A stretch of DNA of 64,000 nt from Litchfieldia sinesaloumensis (GTDB lineage Bacteria; Bacillota; Bacilli; Bacillales; Bacillaceae_L): NCBI RefSeq assembly GCF_900156865.1, contig NZ_LT732529.1, forward strand, positions 2,978,460 to 3,042,459, written 5' to 3'. The position numbers and the translations under genes were made by a program. Positions 8,077-17,982 of this stretch are shown piece after piece. The notes beneath the pieces were generated by a model, which was not told the origin of the DNA, made no database searches, and saw only the letters and a program-made list of their open reading frames with translations. Each line of letters starts with the position of its first letter. Positions within the stretch are counted from its first letter, which is position 1.

Positions 8077-9282
8077 CTATTCGTTAATTGGTAGGAATAC
8101 ATTTTTCTTTGTCAATAGATAGAAACCTGAAGTTGCCAGGAGTGTTCCTGCCAAGATAAACGCTAATTGAACGTTTAGATACTCGGCTATACCACCGAAT
8201 ACCAATGTTGAAAGTCCAAATACTACTGACACCATACTGTGTTGTGCACTATAGATCTTTGGCAATTCTTCTGCTGATGCGTTTCTTTGTAAATAAGTGT
8301 GTATGGTGATGCCTTTCATTTGTTCAATTAACCCGCTCAATACAACTAGGATCAATGCCAGCCAAGCAATTGCGTTTATTCCAAATAATAGAGTTACGAT
8401 AGAGACACCAAATGAAGAGAACAATACCGCCTTTCTCATGTGCTTTTCGAATGTCACTGAAAGTTTCGAGCAAATGACGCCTCCAAGGATTAGACCGATA
8501 AAAAACGCAGTGTTAATATAGCCCCACCATGTTTCATTTACTTGTAAGACCTCGCTAACAAATACATAGAGAATAGCGGCTACCCAAACGACGTTTGCAA
8601 TAGCTTCTAAAAAGAAAACGACATGGATGCTTCGAAGGACAGGATTATGCCAGATGGTCAACCAACCTTCTTTTAAAACTTCAACCGTTTTTTGATTTTC
8701 ACTTTTCACTTGGAAAGGTGTTTTGTCTACAATCCCTATCATTAAAATCGTAGAAACGATAAACATTGAAAAGGTTAGCCAAATGACATGTTCCCCACCT
8801 ATTATCGCAACCAGCATTCCACCTAAGGCCCAGCCACCTAATTGAGCTGTCTCATTCATAACTGAAGTAAAACTATTTGCCTTCAACAATTGAGATTCTT
8901 CGACGATTCTAGGTAGAATCGCGTTTGTCGCAGGCATCGCCCAGCCATCAAAAAAGGATATAAGGAAGATACAGCAAACAATACCTACAATTCCGGGATT
9001 TGATTGTGAGCTAACCCATACAGCAAGCAATAATAGGATTATCGTTTTGCTAAACTGCGAGCTTACTAGAAGAGATTTTAATTTGTATTTATTTAAAAGC
9101 AACGGTGAAATGATACCGCTCATAAATCTTCCAAACGTATTTAAAAAAGGTAACAGCGCCAAGTACATGGCCGATTCTGTTACAGAATATAAGATAGCGA
9201 TCAACCCAACCACATAAAATACATCGCCTAAATTGGCAAACAATTGACCAATCCACAAAAATCGGAAAGAACTACTTTTCAC
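8077..9282 (-). CDS. MFS transporter
   Basis: 401 residues with about 12 hydrophobic segments. It begins FLWIGQLFANLGDVFYVVGLIAIL and has the loop motif GRFMSGIISPLLLNKYK and PKIYSAQHSMVSVVFGLSTLVFGGIAEYL near the end, the pattern of MdtG/enterobactin-exporter-like MFS proteins in Bacillus. A drug or metabolite efflux pump is likely; the substrate is unknown. Monocistronic. Confidence 0.8.
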   Translation of the reverse strand: MKSSSFRFLWIGQLFANLGDVFYVVGLIAILYSVTESAMYLALLPFLNTFGRFMSGIISPLLLNKYKLKSLLVSSQFSKTIILLLLAVWVSSQSNPGIVGIVCCIFLISFFDGWAMPATNAILPRIVEESQLLKANSFTSVMNETAQLGGWALGGMLVAIIGGEHVIWLTFSMFIVSTILMIGIVDKTPFQVKSENQKTVEVLKEGWLTIWHNPVLRSIHVVFFLEAIANVVWVAAILYVFVSEVLQVNETWWGYINTAFFIGLILGGVICSKLSVTFEKHMRKAVLFSSFGVSIVTLLFGINAIAWLALILVVLSGLIEQMKGITIHTYLQRNASAEELPKIYSAQHSMVSVVFGLSTLVFGGIAEYLNVQLAFILAGTLLATSGFYLLTKKNVFLPINE

Positions 9283-9468
9283 TTATTTCTACCCCTTATT
9301 CATCAATATTGATATATGAAATAATAAGGGAATTTTACAATGGACGAAGCCTCCTACTGGATATCTTTCTTTTACTACGCTTGACTGTTATTTAATGCTT
9401 TTCATAAAACATTCACTTAAGGATAAAAAATATGTAGGGGTAGTTATTGAAAAGTAAGTCTTTCTTAG

Positions 9469-9498
9469 TAAAAGAGAAACGACTAGAAGCCGTTTCTC
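9469..9498 (-). terminator. Terminator of minJ
   Basis: Hairpin GAGAAACG-(loop)-CGTTTCTC within 9474-9498, followed on the minus strand by UUUUAC (plus-strand GTAAAA). It lies 16 bp beyond the minJ stop. Confidence 0.75.
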
Positions 9499-9514
9499 TG
9501 GTTGTTCTATTTAA

Positions 9515-10720
9515 TTAAACCGCTTTGCCCTTCCATCCCTTGCCTTCGTTCACAAACAGGATGCCGAGTTCATGGTGCTCACCTTCATAAAGGGCACGTT
9601 GGACGTATCGAACCTCACCATTGATGTCCAATACATCGAGCTTACATAATGCCCTATTCTTTTGAAGTGCCATGTAAAATTCTTGAACCGTTTTGACTTG
9701 AATGCCGTTAACCTTTGAAATTGTCTCACCAATGGTGATCTGCATTTTTTCTGCTGGTGAGTACGGAATAATGCCTAGTACGAGAAGGCCATGATTTCGT
9801 TGAGAAAAAATCGATGGTTTTGATTCATCCATAATATAGTGCTGCAAGTAGATGAGTTCCCGTCCTACTAGTGCAAAGCTCGCGGCAATAATGGCTGTGA
9901 CTGGATACCAAATGCTTGCAATTGCTATCCCCCCAACGACAATTCCTAATAGAATTACACGTTTTCCGACAATCGGTATACTCTGTTTCGGAAGCATGCT
10001 TTTTACTTTATGATAGAAGCCAATTCCGAACGGAACCAAAATTAATGAATATGCTTGTCCAGACACTGTAAAGACTGGCCACCATTCATAATGTGTGGTG
10101 AGTGCCTCTCCTGGCATTAATAAAAACACCGGTGCAAGCCATAATCGTTGTGAAATATGGGCTCCTACTGGAAGTCCTCGTTTGCTTTTTAAAAGGTCAG
10201 GTGACGTTCCAATGTGACCTCTTTTCACAATTAAGATTCCTTCAGCTACTAGCAATGCTCCTAGTAAAATCGCGATTGAAGCTAGGCTTGTATTCCCCAT
10301 ATCGTCTAGCAATCTCGCAATAAATGTATTTTCAACCGTTAAATTTGATAATAAAATAATTGCAAAAAACGATGCACCTAAAATGTAAGCAGGTGATAAT
10401 AGGCGTGTACTAATCGGCAAACTAAGTAGGAATGTGACGATTGCGATTACCACAATGCTCCCAAAGGGAATGACTACACCGGCGGCTATCGTTACAACCG
10501 AAATGAGTAATCCTGCGAGCCATCCACCAGGAAGTAAGGATCTCAGGTCGAAAAATCCATCCTCTACTCTTATATGAAAAGCGCGTCGCTCACGTTTGAC
10601 ACGAAAATAGCCTAATAGTACGCAATATCCGACGAAATAATAAAACATCGGATGCAGAAAAAAACGCCCAATCCCTTTTGCAAATTCGAGTAACCATGTC
10701 TCAATCAATTTTTTCACCAC
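9515..10720 (-). CDS. minJ: Polytopic PDZ-domain cell division topology protein MinJ
   Basis: 401 residues: eight or so hydrophobic segments over residues 1-290 and a C-terminal PDZ-like domain (GLLVLGIIPYSPAEKMQITIGETISKVNGIQVKTVQEF, about 315-355). In B. subtilis MinJ (YvjD) links DivIVA to MinD/MinC and keeps septa off the poles. Size, topology and position next to ctpB match. A GTG start is used (two GTGs in tandem, AGGTG just before). The 700-bp region upstream contains two six-unit 21-bp arrays, so its promoter region has been expanded by the repeats. Confidence 0.85.
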   Translation of the reverse strand: MVKKLIETWLLEFAKGIGRFFLHPMFYYFVGYCVLLGYFRVKRERRAFHIRVEDGFFDLRSLLPGGWLAGLLISVVTIAAGVVIPFGSIVVIAIVTFLLSLPISTRLLSPAYILGASFFAIILLSNLTVENTFIARLLDDMGNTSLASIAILLGALLVAEGILIVKRGHIGTSPDLLKSKRGLPVGAHISQRLWLAPVFLLMPGEALTTHYEWWPVFTVSGQAYSLILVPFGIGFYHKVKSMLPKQSIPIVGKRVILLGIVVGGIAIASIWYPVTAIIAASFALVGRELIYLQHYIMDESKPSIFSQRNHGLLVLGIIPYSPAEKMQITIGETISKVNGIQVKTVQEFYMALQKNRALCKLDVLDINGEVRYVQRALYEGEHHELGILFVNEGKGWKGKAV

Positions 10721-10990
10721 CTATAGTTATGACTTGAATATGTAAAATATTTACGTTCGATTTCCTAACTTTTATTGTACCAAATACTTGACATAATGCA
10801 TACGTTGATTTTTATGGAAAAAGAATATCGGGGGTGGACTTTTAAAACATCCACATCTTGGCTCAACTATATTTGAGTCATCTATATTCCTCTTTGCTTT
10901 GTTTTACTTGGTCGTTAAACATTGAGACAAAACGGAATACCATGACTCTTTTCTATTACATAATTCCTCTATACTGTTTTAGTTAGTCTG

Positions 10991-11017
10991 CCTTCCAGTT
11001 GCTACTGGAAGGTTTTT
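10991..11017 (+). terminator. Orphan terminator-like hairpin next to array 11040-11152
   Basis: Hairpin CCTTCCAG-ttgcta-CTGGAAGG followed by TTTTTAAT on the plus strand. No plus-strand gene precedes it. The same arrangement (hairpin, TTTTTAA, then GGGTTTGTCCCATA and six phased units) occurs on the minus strand at 20616-20642, so the hairpin seems to travel with the repeat array. Confidence 0.65.
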
Positions 11018-11039
11018 AATATGGGTCAAAATTTGGGTT

Positions 11040-11351
11040 TGTCCCATATGTTGTGAGTTGTGTCCCTTAAAGTGCTGTGTCTGTCCCATATAATTGGAGT
11101 TATGTCCCATAAATTTCCGCACTGTCCCATATATCGATAACTCTGTCCCATATCTTAAAAAAGGGCAACCCGAACTTGCGCTAATTAACTGGAGTTAGCT
11201 CCCCATCCCAGCCTCCCGCTCGGACGAAAAAGCGGTTTGTCCCATATATTTGAGGTTGTGTCCCATAAAATCCAATGTTTGTCCTATATAATGGAATCTC
11301 TGTCCCATATCTCACCGACTTTGTCCCATTTATCTAAATTTCTGTCCCATA
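11040..11351. repeat. Two six-unit 21-bp-phased TGTCCCATA arrays
   Basis: TGTCCCATA (the complement of TATGGGACA) starts at 11040, 11061 (TGTCCCTTA), 11082, 11103, 11123, 11144, and in a second array at 11238, 11259, 11280 (TGTCCTATA), 11301, 11322 (TGTCCCATT), 11343. All steps are 21 bp except one of 20. Both arrays begin GGTTTGTCCCATA. The spacer 11153-11237 holds an inverted repeat CCGCT...AGCGG just before the second array. The arrays occupy most of the ctpB-minJ gap (10721-11419); nothing else is seen there apart from the two terminator hairpins. Confidence 0.93.
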
Positions 11352-11377
11352 ACCGCTAAACCAATAGATCGTCAAAA

Positions 11378-11409
11378 CTAAAAAACACCTCTCCGCCATG
11401 GGAGAGGTG
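11378..11409 (-). terminator. Terminator of ctpB
   Basis: Hairpin CACCTCTCC-gccat-GGGAGAGGTG (11386-11409) with a U-run on the minus strand (plus-strand AAAAA at 11381-11385), 10 bp after the ctpB stop. Confidence 0.9.
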
Positions 11410-11419
11410 CATTCAGATC

Positions 11420-12865
11420 TTATTTAAATAGTACTTCCATTGCTTTTTTAAGTTGTTGGTCGTTCTTTTCGTCGCGGATGGCTTCGATGACTTTTGCTTC
11501 AATAGCTCCGGCTGTTTTTTCGTTAATTGTGCCTGTTACTTCTAATTTGTTGGCTTCTTGGAAGGATTTTACGGCCTCGACAGTTTCTTCACTATAGTAG
11601 CCGTCCTCACGACCTGGATCAAATCCAATTCCCTTAAGCATTAGTTGCGCATTTTTGATTTTTTCATTGTTCATATTTTGTGTCAGTTCATTTTCGAACT
11701 GAATTGGGTTTGCATAGAAAAAGTCTGGTTGTTTAACCTCAACAGTTGGTTCGATTCCTTTTTGATGAATCCAATTTCCATCTGGTGTAAGCCACTTGAA
11801 CATCGTTAACTTCAAGTTACTTCCGTCGCCCATGTCGCGCGCTTGTTGGACGGTTCCCTTACCAAATGTTTTTTCCCCAACGATATCATATCCACCTGAT
11901 TCTTTTAATGCACCTGCTAGAATCTCGGAAGCAGACGCACTACCTTGGTCCGTTAACACGACAATTGGATAGTCCTTTTGTTTTTCAAGAGTGGAGAAGA
12001 AGCGCTGCTTTTCGCCGTCTCTGTTTTCAATTTGTACATATGGCTTCTCTTTTGTAACGAGCTGTTTTAAAATTTCTTCAACACTTTCAAGGAGACCACC
12101 CGGATTGCCACGAACATCGATGATCAGGCCTTCCATTCCCTGCTCTTCTAACTCAATTAATCCGGTGACGAAATCCTCTGCTGTTTCTTGTGCAAATGAA
12201 GTGATTTCAATATACCCGAGTTTTTTATTATCGTGTTCCTTCAAATCAGTATAGACTGTTTCGATTGGGATCGTATCACGCGTTACTTTTACTTCCATTA
12301 AGTCTGTTGCACCTGGTCGCATCACCTGCAGTGTCACAACGGTACCTTTTTCACCGCGAATTTTTAATACAGCCTCATATAGATCAAGTCCTTCGATGCT
12401 TTCGCCGTCTATCTTGATAATTTGGTCATTTGGCTTTAGACCTGATTTTTCAGCTGGTGAGTCCTTGAATGGTGCGACGATTGTAACCTTGCCCTCCATC
12501 ATGCTCACTTCAGCACCAATTCCTTCAAAAGAGGATTCCAATGAGTCATTGAATTGGGCTGCTGTTTCTTCATCCATATATGCGGAATATGGGTCACCCA
12601 GAGTACCTACCATCCCCTGAATTGCGCCCTCAATTAGTTGTTTTTCGTCAACCTTTTCAACATAGTTAGATAAAATCATGTTGTATGCTTGACCGATTTT
12701 CGATAGATTGTCTGAGTTTTCTTTATTAGTTCCTTCGTTGTTTTGGCTTGGCTGTTGAACGAGTGGTTGTTCATTATTATCAAGCAACTGAACCACTAAA
12801 AATGTAACACTCGCCCCTAATAGTAAGGATAGTGCCATGTATAATGCGACAATTTTACGACTCAC
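11420..12865 (-). CDS. ctpB: Carboxy-terminal processing serine protease CtpB (S41)
   Basis: 481 residues: N-terminal signal anchor (VALYMALSLLLGASVTFLVVQLL), PDZ domain (about 110-190; APFKDSPAEKSGLKPNDQIIKIDG), S41 protease domain with the catalytic Ser in LTDQGSASASEIL (about 312) and Lys in GEKTFGKGTVQQA (about 337), and a C-terminal peptidoglycan-binding domain (LKGIGFDPGREDGYYSEETVEAVKSFQ). In B. subtilis CtpB (480 residues) cleaves SpoIVFA in the pro-sigma-K checkpoint. The gene lies next to ftsEX there; here it is separated from ftsX by an oxidative-stress block. Confidence 0.93.
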   Translation of the reverse strand: MSRKIVALYMALSLLLGASVTFLVVQLLDNNEQPLVQQPSQNNEGTNKENSDNLSKIGQAYNMILSNYVEKVDEKQLIEGAIQGMVGTLGDPYSAYMDEETAAQFNDSLESSFEGIGAEVSMMEGKVTIVAPFKDSPAEKSGLKPNDQIIKIDGESIEGLDLYEAVLKIRGEKGTVVTLQVMRPGATDLMEVKVTRDTIPIETVYTDLKEHDNKKLGYIEITSFAQETAEDFVTGLIELEEQGMEGLIIDVRGNPGGLLESVEEILKQLVTKEKPYVQIENRDGEKQRFFSTLEKQKDYPIVVLTDQGSASASEILAGALKESGGYDIVGEKTFGKGTVQQARDMGDGSNLKLTMFKWLTPDGNWIHQKGIEPTVEVKQPDFFYANPIQFENELTQNMNNEKIKNAQLMLKGIGFDPGREDGYYSEETVEAVKSFQEANKLEVTGTINEKTAGAIEAKVIEAIRDEKNDQQLKKAMEVLFK

Positions 12866-12961
12866 CTGTGTTCCTCCTCATCACGAATACAAATACAAAT
12901 TCATACCGTTAATTTTTGTAGCTTTTACGTTCTTATTCATGCCTTACTCACGCTTAATAGC

Positions 12962-13057
12962 CAAAAAGTCTCAATCCGCTTATGTACTTAGACCTTTTTG
13001 ACTATCTCCGTAGAGCTGTAGCAAAAGGCACCACACATGCGTTAGTGCGATGCCTTT
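12962..13057. other. Intergenic region with two hairpins upstream of ctpB
   Basis: The gap 12866-13384 has no gene. It contains an imperfect hairpin CAAAAAGTCT...AGACcTTTTTG (12962-13000) and a second AAAGGCA...TGCCTTT (13024-13057) with an inner CAC/GTG stem. Neither has a clear long U-run, and I cannot say whether they are leader structures of ctpB or decayed repeats. Confidence 0.4.
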
Positions 13058-13384
13058 GTATAAAAATATGAAATGCTTGTACACTTTATGACAAAAATGA
13101 GGCGTTGCCTCGATGTGTAATTGGTAAAAATTTTGCTACTCTCCCATTATAAAAGTTTTAGCAGAATGAAGTAAAGAAAAATGTGGTAAGGATTGGGTTG
13201 AAAGAGAATGGCTTTTTTTTCGCTAAGAACCATAAATAATAGCCGTAAGTTGTAGTTTTAATGGAGAAACTATGGATTCAACCAAATCTCCAGCTAAATA
13301 ATCGACCATACAAGCAATTTTCTAGAAAAGTCAGAAAGAAATCTATAAAATAGAAACAATGACTATCACGAGGAGGTTTACATT

Positions 13385-13984
13385 TTGGTACAAACAGCAA
13401 CAAAGGTTGAAAATAACCGAAAAGCAGAATATCCAATTGACCCAGTTTTCACCAATCGTTGGTCACCACGCGCTTTTTTAGATAAGGAAGTGCCTGAGGA
13501 GATCTTATTAAGTGTATTTGAGGCAGCACGTTGGGCTCCATCTGGTTTTAACATTCAGCCATGGCGCTTTATTCTGGCTCGCACTGAAGAAAATCGTGAG
13601 CTGTTTCATTCCTTTATTTTACCGAATAATCTCACATGGTGTAAAAATGCACCTGCACTTGCCCTAATCGTTTCAGAATCAGAAACTGAACAAGGTCCAA
13701 ACGAATACCATACATTTGATGCTGGTACAGCTTCGGGTTACCTTGAGATTCAAGCTGCAAAGCACGGCCTGAGCACTCATGTTGTTGGTGGGATTGACCG
13801 TGACAAAGCACGTGAAGTCTTGCAGATTCCGGAAAAATTTCAAATCCAAAACTTAATTGTAATTGGATATCGCGGTGACAAAGAAACGTTACCAGAAATA
13901 CTTCAAGAGCGCGAACAACCAAATGCTCGCCGTCCCTTAAATGAAATCTTGTTTGAAGGAAAATTCAATCAAAAAATCGATTAA
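13385..13984 (+). CDS. Nitroreductase family protein
   Basis: 199 residues from a TTG start directly behind AGGAGGTTTACATT. Nitroreductase-fold FMN enzyme: RWSPRAF (25-31), FEAARWAPSGFNIQPWRFI (49-67, FMN contact), ASGYLEIQAAKHGLSTHVVGG (about 119-139) and NLIVIGYRGD near the end. It would reduce nitro or quinone compounds with NAD(P)H; the physiological substrate is not evident. It converges on katX across a shared terminator and starts the oxidative-stress block. Confidence 0.85.
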   Translation: MVQTATKVENNRKAEYPIDPVFTNRWSPRAFLDKEVPEEILLSVFEAARWAPSGFNIQPWRFILARTEENRELFHSFILPNNLTWCKNAPALALIVSESETEQGPNEYHTFDAGTASGYLEIQAAKHGLSTHVVGGIDRDKAREVLQIPEKFQIQNLIVIGYRGDKETLPEILQEREQPNARRPLNEILFEGKFNQKID

Positions 13985-13990
13985 TAGTTA

Positions 13991-14026
13991 AAGCATCGGT
14001 CCTTTTAAGAACCGATGCTTTCTTTT
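13991..14026. terminator. Bidirectional terminator between nitroreductase and katX
   Basis: Hairpin AAGCATCGGT-ccttttaaga-ACCGATGCTT (13991-14020) followed by TCTTTT on the plus strand. The minus-strand katX stop is at 14025. Confidence 0.88.
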
Positions 14027-15647
14027 AATAGCCGTCCGTTTTTTGTCCCATCGTTTTCGACTTCTCTACTGCCTCTTGTGCTGCTGCAGAGCTATTGTCT
14101 GTCGTGTCTTTTGCATTTGCTAGACCTTCACGCACACGGCGGCCGTAATCCTCATCAGCATTCGTGAAGTACTCGATCATTTTGTTCTGAATGTCTGGAT
14201 GGCACACTCTCAAGTTTTCCACCAGGTTGCTAATAAGCTCATCCCGCTCAGCATCTGAAAAGTTACGATATGTTTCACCCGCTTGTCCGAAATCATTCGG
14301 GCGGTCAATTTTTTCTCGAACCAGCTTATCATTGTAATGCGGCTCGTGTACTTTGCCTTCTTGTTTCGCTTCCTTCAGACCACCAAGCATGGATGGCTCA
14401 TAATTGATATGCGGATTGCCACTCGGTGGTACATCCACATGATAAGACATTTGACCCCCACGTTGGTTCGTTGCCACACGCTTCTTCGGTGCATTTATTG
14501 GCAGTTGTAAATAGTTTGCCCCAACTCGGTGTCGTTGCGTATCTGAATAAGAGAACGTTCTTCCTTGGAGCATTTTATCATCTGAAAAATCAAGCCCATC
14601 TACGAGAACGCCCGTACCGAACGCAGCCTGTTCAACTTCATTAAAATAGTTTTCTGGATTTTTGTTTAACACCATTTTTCCGACCTTCAAGAATGGAAAC
14701 TTATCTGTCGGCCACAGCTTTGTATCATCAAGTGGATCGAAATCAAGTTCAGGATGATAGTCATCACTCATAATTTGCACACAAAGCTCCCACTCTGGAT
14801 AATCGCCACGCTCAATTGCTTCATATAAATCTTGAGTTGCATGGCTAACATTTGTCGCTTGAATTTCATTTGCTTCCTTTTGCGTCAAATTCTTAATTCC
14901 TTGCTTTAGCGGCTCCCAGTGATATTTTACTAAGACAGCCTCGCCGTCCTTGTTCACCCATTTGTATGTATTTACGCCCGACCCTTGCATTTGGCGATAG
15001 TTTGCCGGAATACCCCATGGTGAAAATAGAAATGTAATCATATGCGTTGCTTCAGGTGTTTTCGATACAAAATCAAACATTCTTTCTGGGCTCGAAAGGT
15101 TTGAAACGGGGTCTGGCTTGAACGCATGAATCATGTCTGGAAATTTAATAGCATCGCGAATAAAAAAGATTTTTAAATTGTTTCCGACTAAATCCCAGTT
15201 TCCATCTTCCGTGTAAAATTTCACTGCAAAACCTCGTGGATCCCTTGCTGTCTCAGGAGACTCCATAGCACCAGCAACCGTTGAAAAACGTACAAATACA
15301 GGTGTCCTTTTACCAGCCTCTTGGAACAATTTCGCACGTGTGTACTTTGAAACCGGCTCGTCACCAACTTTGCCGTATGCCTCGAAATAACCATGTGCAC
15401 CTGCACCTCTAGCATGCACAACGCGCTCAGGTACACGCTCGCGATCAAAATGTGACATTTTTTCAAGAAAATCATAATTCTCCATTGTAGTAGGGCCACG
15501 ATTTCCAACCGTACGGATATTCTGATTATCAGTAACAGGGTGTCCTTGCCTGTTTGTTAAGGAATCATGTGATTCCCCTGTTCCTAAACGGTTATCGTCT
15601 GATTCTCCTACTCCTTCCAAACTGTCTAGTTTATTTTCATCCTTCAT
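14025..15647 (-). CDS. katX: Heme catalase, KatX-like
   Basis: 540 residues of clade-3-like small-subunit catalase. The distal His motif is [15 protein letters not shown] (about 79-93), followed by [27 protein letters not shown]. The proximal heme Tyr lies in [17 protein letters not shown]. Compared with KatA it has a longer hydrophilic N-terminal tail and a charged C-terminal tail, as in B. subtilis KatX (547 residues), the spore-associated catalase needed in germination. GAGGAAG precedes the ATG. It is divergent from katA. The KatX identity rests on length and divergence from the adjacent KatA, not a search. Confidence 0.82.
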   Translation of the reverse strand: MKDENKLDSLEGVGESDDNRLGTGESHDSLTNRQGHPVTDNQNIRTVGNRGPTTMENYDFLEKMSHFDRERVPERVVHARGAGAHGYFEAYGKVGDEPVSKYTRAKLFQEAGKRTPVFVRFSTVAGAMESPETARDPRGFAVKFYTEDGNWDLVGNNLKIFFIRDAIKFPDMIHAFKPDPVSNLSSPERMFDFVSKTPEATHMITFLFSPWGIPANYRQMQGSGVNTYKWVNKDGEAVLVKYHWEPLKQGIKNLTQKEANEIQATNVSHATQDLYEAIERGDYPEWELCVQIMSDDYHPELDFDPLDDTKLWPTDKFPFLKVGKMVLNKNPENYFNEVEQAAFGTGVLVDGLDFSDDKMLQGRTFSYSDTQRHRVGANYLQLPINAPKKRVATNQRGGQMSYHVDVPPSGNPHINYEPSMLGGLKEAKQEGKVHEPHYNDKLVREKIDRPNDFGQAGETYRNFSDAERDELISNLVENLRVCHPDIQNKMIEYFTNADEDYGRRVREGLANAKDTTDNSSAAAQEAVEKSKTMGQKTDGY

Positions 15648-15876
15648 GTTGCACTTCCTCTCTTAAATGAAAATTCATTGTAATTATTTCCTTCCCAGCA
15701 TTTTCTATGTACTTTAAATCCTACTAGCTTTTAATATTCTCAAACAAAACCTTCTAACTGAAAATAGCTAAGAATCCAAAATATGAAACGCACCTATTAT
15801 CATGCATATTACTAGCGTCCTAATACCTTTTGACTCTATAATGAATAATAAGTATTAGAATTTAATCTCTATTACT

Positions 15877-15926
15877 TTATAATAATTATAAAAAAGTATT
15901 GATTTTTATTTTGGAGATGTTATTAT
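15877..15926 (+). promoter_or_regulatory. PerR box and promoter of katA
   Basis: 15877-15891 is TTATAATAATTATAA, a perfect 7-1-7 PerR box. It is followed by a candidate sigma-A promoter: TTGATT at 15899-15904, a 16-bp spacer and TATTAT at 15921-15926. PerR boxes control peroxide-inducible katA in Bacillus. A PerR-like gene lies just downstream of katA. The 323-bp katX-katA gap holds nothing else that I can identify. Confidence 0.82.
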
Positions 15927-15970
15927 AGTAAATGTATTACAAAACAACTAACAATTATGAGGTGATTTAC

Positions 15971-17431
15971 TTGAGTAACAATAGACTCACTACAAGTTGG
16001 GGTGCTCCTGTTGGAGATAACCAAAACTCAATTACAGCTGGTTCAAGAGGACCTGTATTAATCCAGGATGTACACCTCCTAGAAAAATTAGCGCATTTTA
16101 ATAGAGAACGAGTTCCAGAACGTGTTGTTCACGCAAAAGGTAGCGGCGCGCATGGATATTTCGAAGTAACAAATGATGTTTCAAAATATACAAAAGCGAA
16201 AGTATTTAATGGAGTTGGCAAACGAACTCCTCTATTCATCCGTTTCTCAACCGTTGCAGGGGAAAATGGTTCTGCTGATACAGTTCGTGACCCACGTGGT
16301 TTTGCAGTTAAATTTTATACAGAAGAAGGAAACTATGACATCGTTGGTAACAACACACCGATTTTCTTTATCCGCGATGCGATTAAGTTCCCTGACTTCA
16401 TCCATACACAAAAGCGTCACCCACAAACACACTTAAAAAACCCTACAGCAGTATGGGATTTCTGGTCTCACTCTCCTGAATCATTACACCAAGTAACTTG
16501 GTTAATGGGTGACCGCGGTATTCCGGCAACATGGCGTCACATGCACGGTTACGGAAGCCATACGTTTAAATGGACAAACGCTGAAGGAGAAGGTGTTTGG
16601 ATTAAGTACCACTTCCGTACAGAGCAAGGCGTGAAGAGCTTAACAAATGAAGTTGCTACACAAATCGCTGGGGAAAATCCTGATTACCACACAGAGGATC
16701 TTTTCAATGCAATTGAAAAAGGTGACTTCCCTGAATGGAAGCTTTACGTTCAAATCATGCCATTGGAGGACGCGAATACATACCGTTTCGATCCGTTCGA
16801 TGTGACAAAAGTATGGTCTCAAAAAGACTATCCATTAATCGAAGTTGGTCGCATGGTATTAGACCGCAACCCTGAAAACTATTTTGCAGAAGTAGAACAA
16901 GCTACATTCTCACCTGGAACATTAGTACCTGGTGTCGATGTATCACCTGACAAAATGCTTCAAGGTCGTTTATTCGCTTACCATGATGCACACCGTTACC
17001 GTGTTGGTGCAAACCACCAAACTCTACCAATTAACCGTGCACGAGTTGATGTGAACAACTATCAACGCGATGGTCAAATGCGTGTTGATAATAACGGTGG
17101 TAGTTCAGTATATTACGAGCCTAATAGCTTTAGCGGTCCAAAAGAAACACCTGAAGCAAAACAACATGCATTCGCAGTTGAAGGCATCGCGGACAGCGTA
17201 GCCTATGATCACAACGATCACTATACACAAGCTGGTGACCTTTACCGCTTAATGACTGAGGAAGAGCGCACTCGCCTAGTTGAAACAATTGTTGGCGCAA
17301 TGAAGCCAGTTGAATTAGAAGAAATCAAACTTCGTCAAATCAGCCATTTCTACAAAGCAGATCCTGAATACGGAACTCGCATCGCAGAAGGACTTGGTCT
17401 AGAAGTTCAAGGTGAAGTAGTAGCGAAGTAA
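15971..17431 (+). CDS. katA: Vegetative catalase KatA
   Basis: 486 residues from the TTG at 15971 (GAGGTGATTTAC directly upstream; the longer frame to 15932 has no such site). It is very close to B. subtilis KatA, starting [19 protein letters not shown]. The distal His is in [15 protein letters not shown] (about 53), and the heme Tyr in [15 protein letters not shown] (about 339). It decomposes H2O2 in the cytosol. Codon usage is rich in preferred codons, consistent with high expression. Controlled by the perfect PerR box upstream. Confidence 0.95.
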   Translation: MSNNRLTTSWGAPVGDNQNSITAGSRGPVLIQDVHLLEKLAHFNRERVPERVVHAKGSGAHGYFEVTNDVSKYTKAKVFNGVGKRTPLFIRFSTVAGENGSADTVRDPRGFAVKFYTEEGNYDIVGNNTPIFFIRDAIKFPDFIHTQKRHPQTHLKNPTAVWDFWSHSPESLHQVTWLMGDRGIPATWRHMHGYGSHTFKWTNAEGEGVWIKYHFRTEQGVKSLTNEVATQIAGENPDYHTEDLFNAIEKGDFPEWKLYVQIMPLEDANTYRFDPFDVTKVWSQKDYPLIEVGRMVLDRNPENYFAEVEQATFSPGTLVPGVDVSPDKMLQGRLFAYHDAHRYRVGANHQTLPINRARVDVNNYQRDGQMRVDNNGGSSVYYEPNSFSGPKETPEAKQHAFAVEGIADSVAYDHNDHYTQAGDLYRLMTEEERTRLVETIVGAMKPVELEEIKLRQISHFYKADPEYGTRIAEGLGLEVQGEVVAK

Positions 17432-17485
17432 GTAGCAAAACTGTAGCGTTAAAAATTGAACATCTTATTTTATTCTCACACAAAG

Positions 17486-17514
17486 AGGTATCCGTAACCC
17501 GGATACCTTTCTTA
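17486..17514 (+). terminator. Terminator of katA
   Basis: Hairpin AGGTATCCG-taacc-CGGATACCT (17486-17508) followed by TTCTT. It lies between katA and the Fur-family gene, so the latter has its own promoter or depends on read-through. Confidence 0.8.
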
Positions 17515-17539
17515 TCATCTAAAAAAGAGGTTGCTAATC

Positions 17540-17980
17540 GTGCAAAAAGAACAAATGACAAAACTTATTCCTTTTTTAAAAGAACGTGGATTACGTATTA
17601 CACCTCAACGAACGCTAATCTTACAAACTATTCTTACCTTGAAAGGTCATCCTACTGTGGAAGACATACATCGACAAATACCACAAATTAGTATTGCCAC
17701 TATCTATAACAATATCAAGCTATTCGTATCATTACGAATTTTAAAAGAACTGCCTTATGGTAATGGATTGAGCAAATATGAACTTGCCAACCAACCAAAT
17801 CACTACCATATATTATGTGAGTCTTGCGGTGATATTTTCGACTTTAATTATCCAACGCTAACACAGATTGAACATGTTGCCCGTAAGCTTACCCAATATC
17901 AAATATTCTCACACCAAATGGAAGTGTACGGACTTTGCCCCACTTGCCAAAATGAAACCAAAGTAAAAGAAGGTGATTGA
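17540..17980 (+). CDS. Fur-family regulator, PerR-like
   Basis: About 146 residues from a GTG at 17540 (AAAGAGGTTGC upstream). N-terminal winged helix: FLKERGLRITPQRTLILQTI, then HPTVEDIHRQI and ISIATIYNNIKLFVSLRIL (the DNA-recognition helix of the Fur family). The dimerisation domain carries two CxxC pairs, CESCGD and CPTCQ, the structural zinc site of PerR/Fur, and metal ligands in NQPNHYHILCESCGDIFDF. Being next to katA with a PerR box, PerR is the natural call, though the genome may encode another PerR elsewhere. Confidence 0.78.
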   Translation: MQKEQMTKLIPFLKERGLRITPQRTLILQTILTLKGHPTVEDIHRQIPQISIATIYNNIKLFVSLRILKELPYGNGLSKYELANQPNHYHILCESCGDIFDFNYPTLTQIEHVARKLTQYQIFSHQMEVYGLCPTCQNETKVKEGD

Positions 17981-17982
17981 TA

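Noticed and set aside
11040-11351. CRISPR-like appearance of regularly spaced short repeats
   Set aside because: Repeat cores are only 9 bp with 12-bp spacers, copy number is fixed at six, and there are no cas genes.
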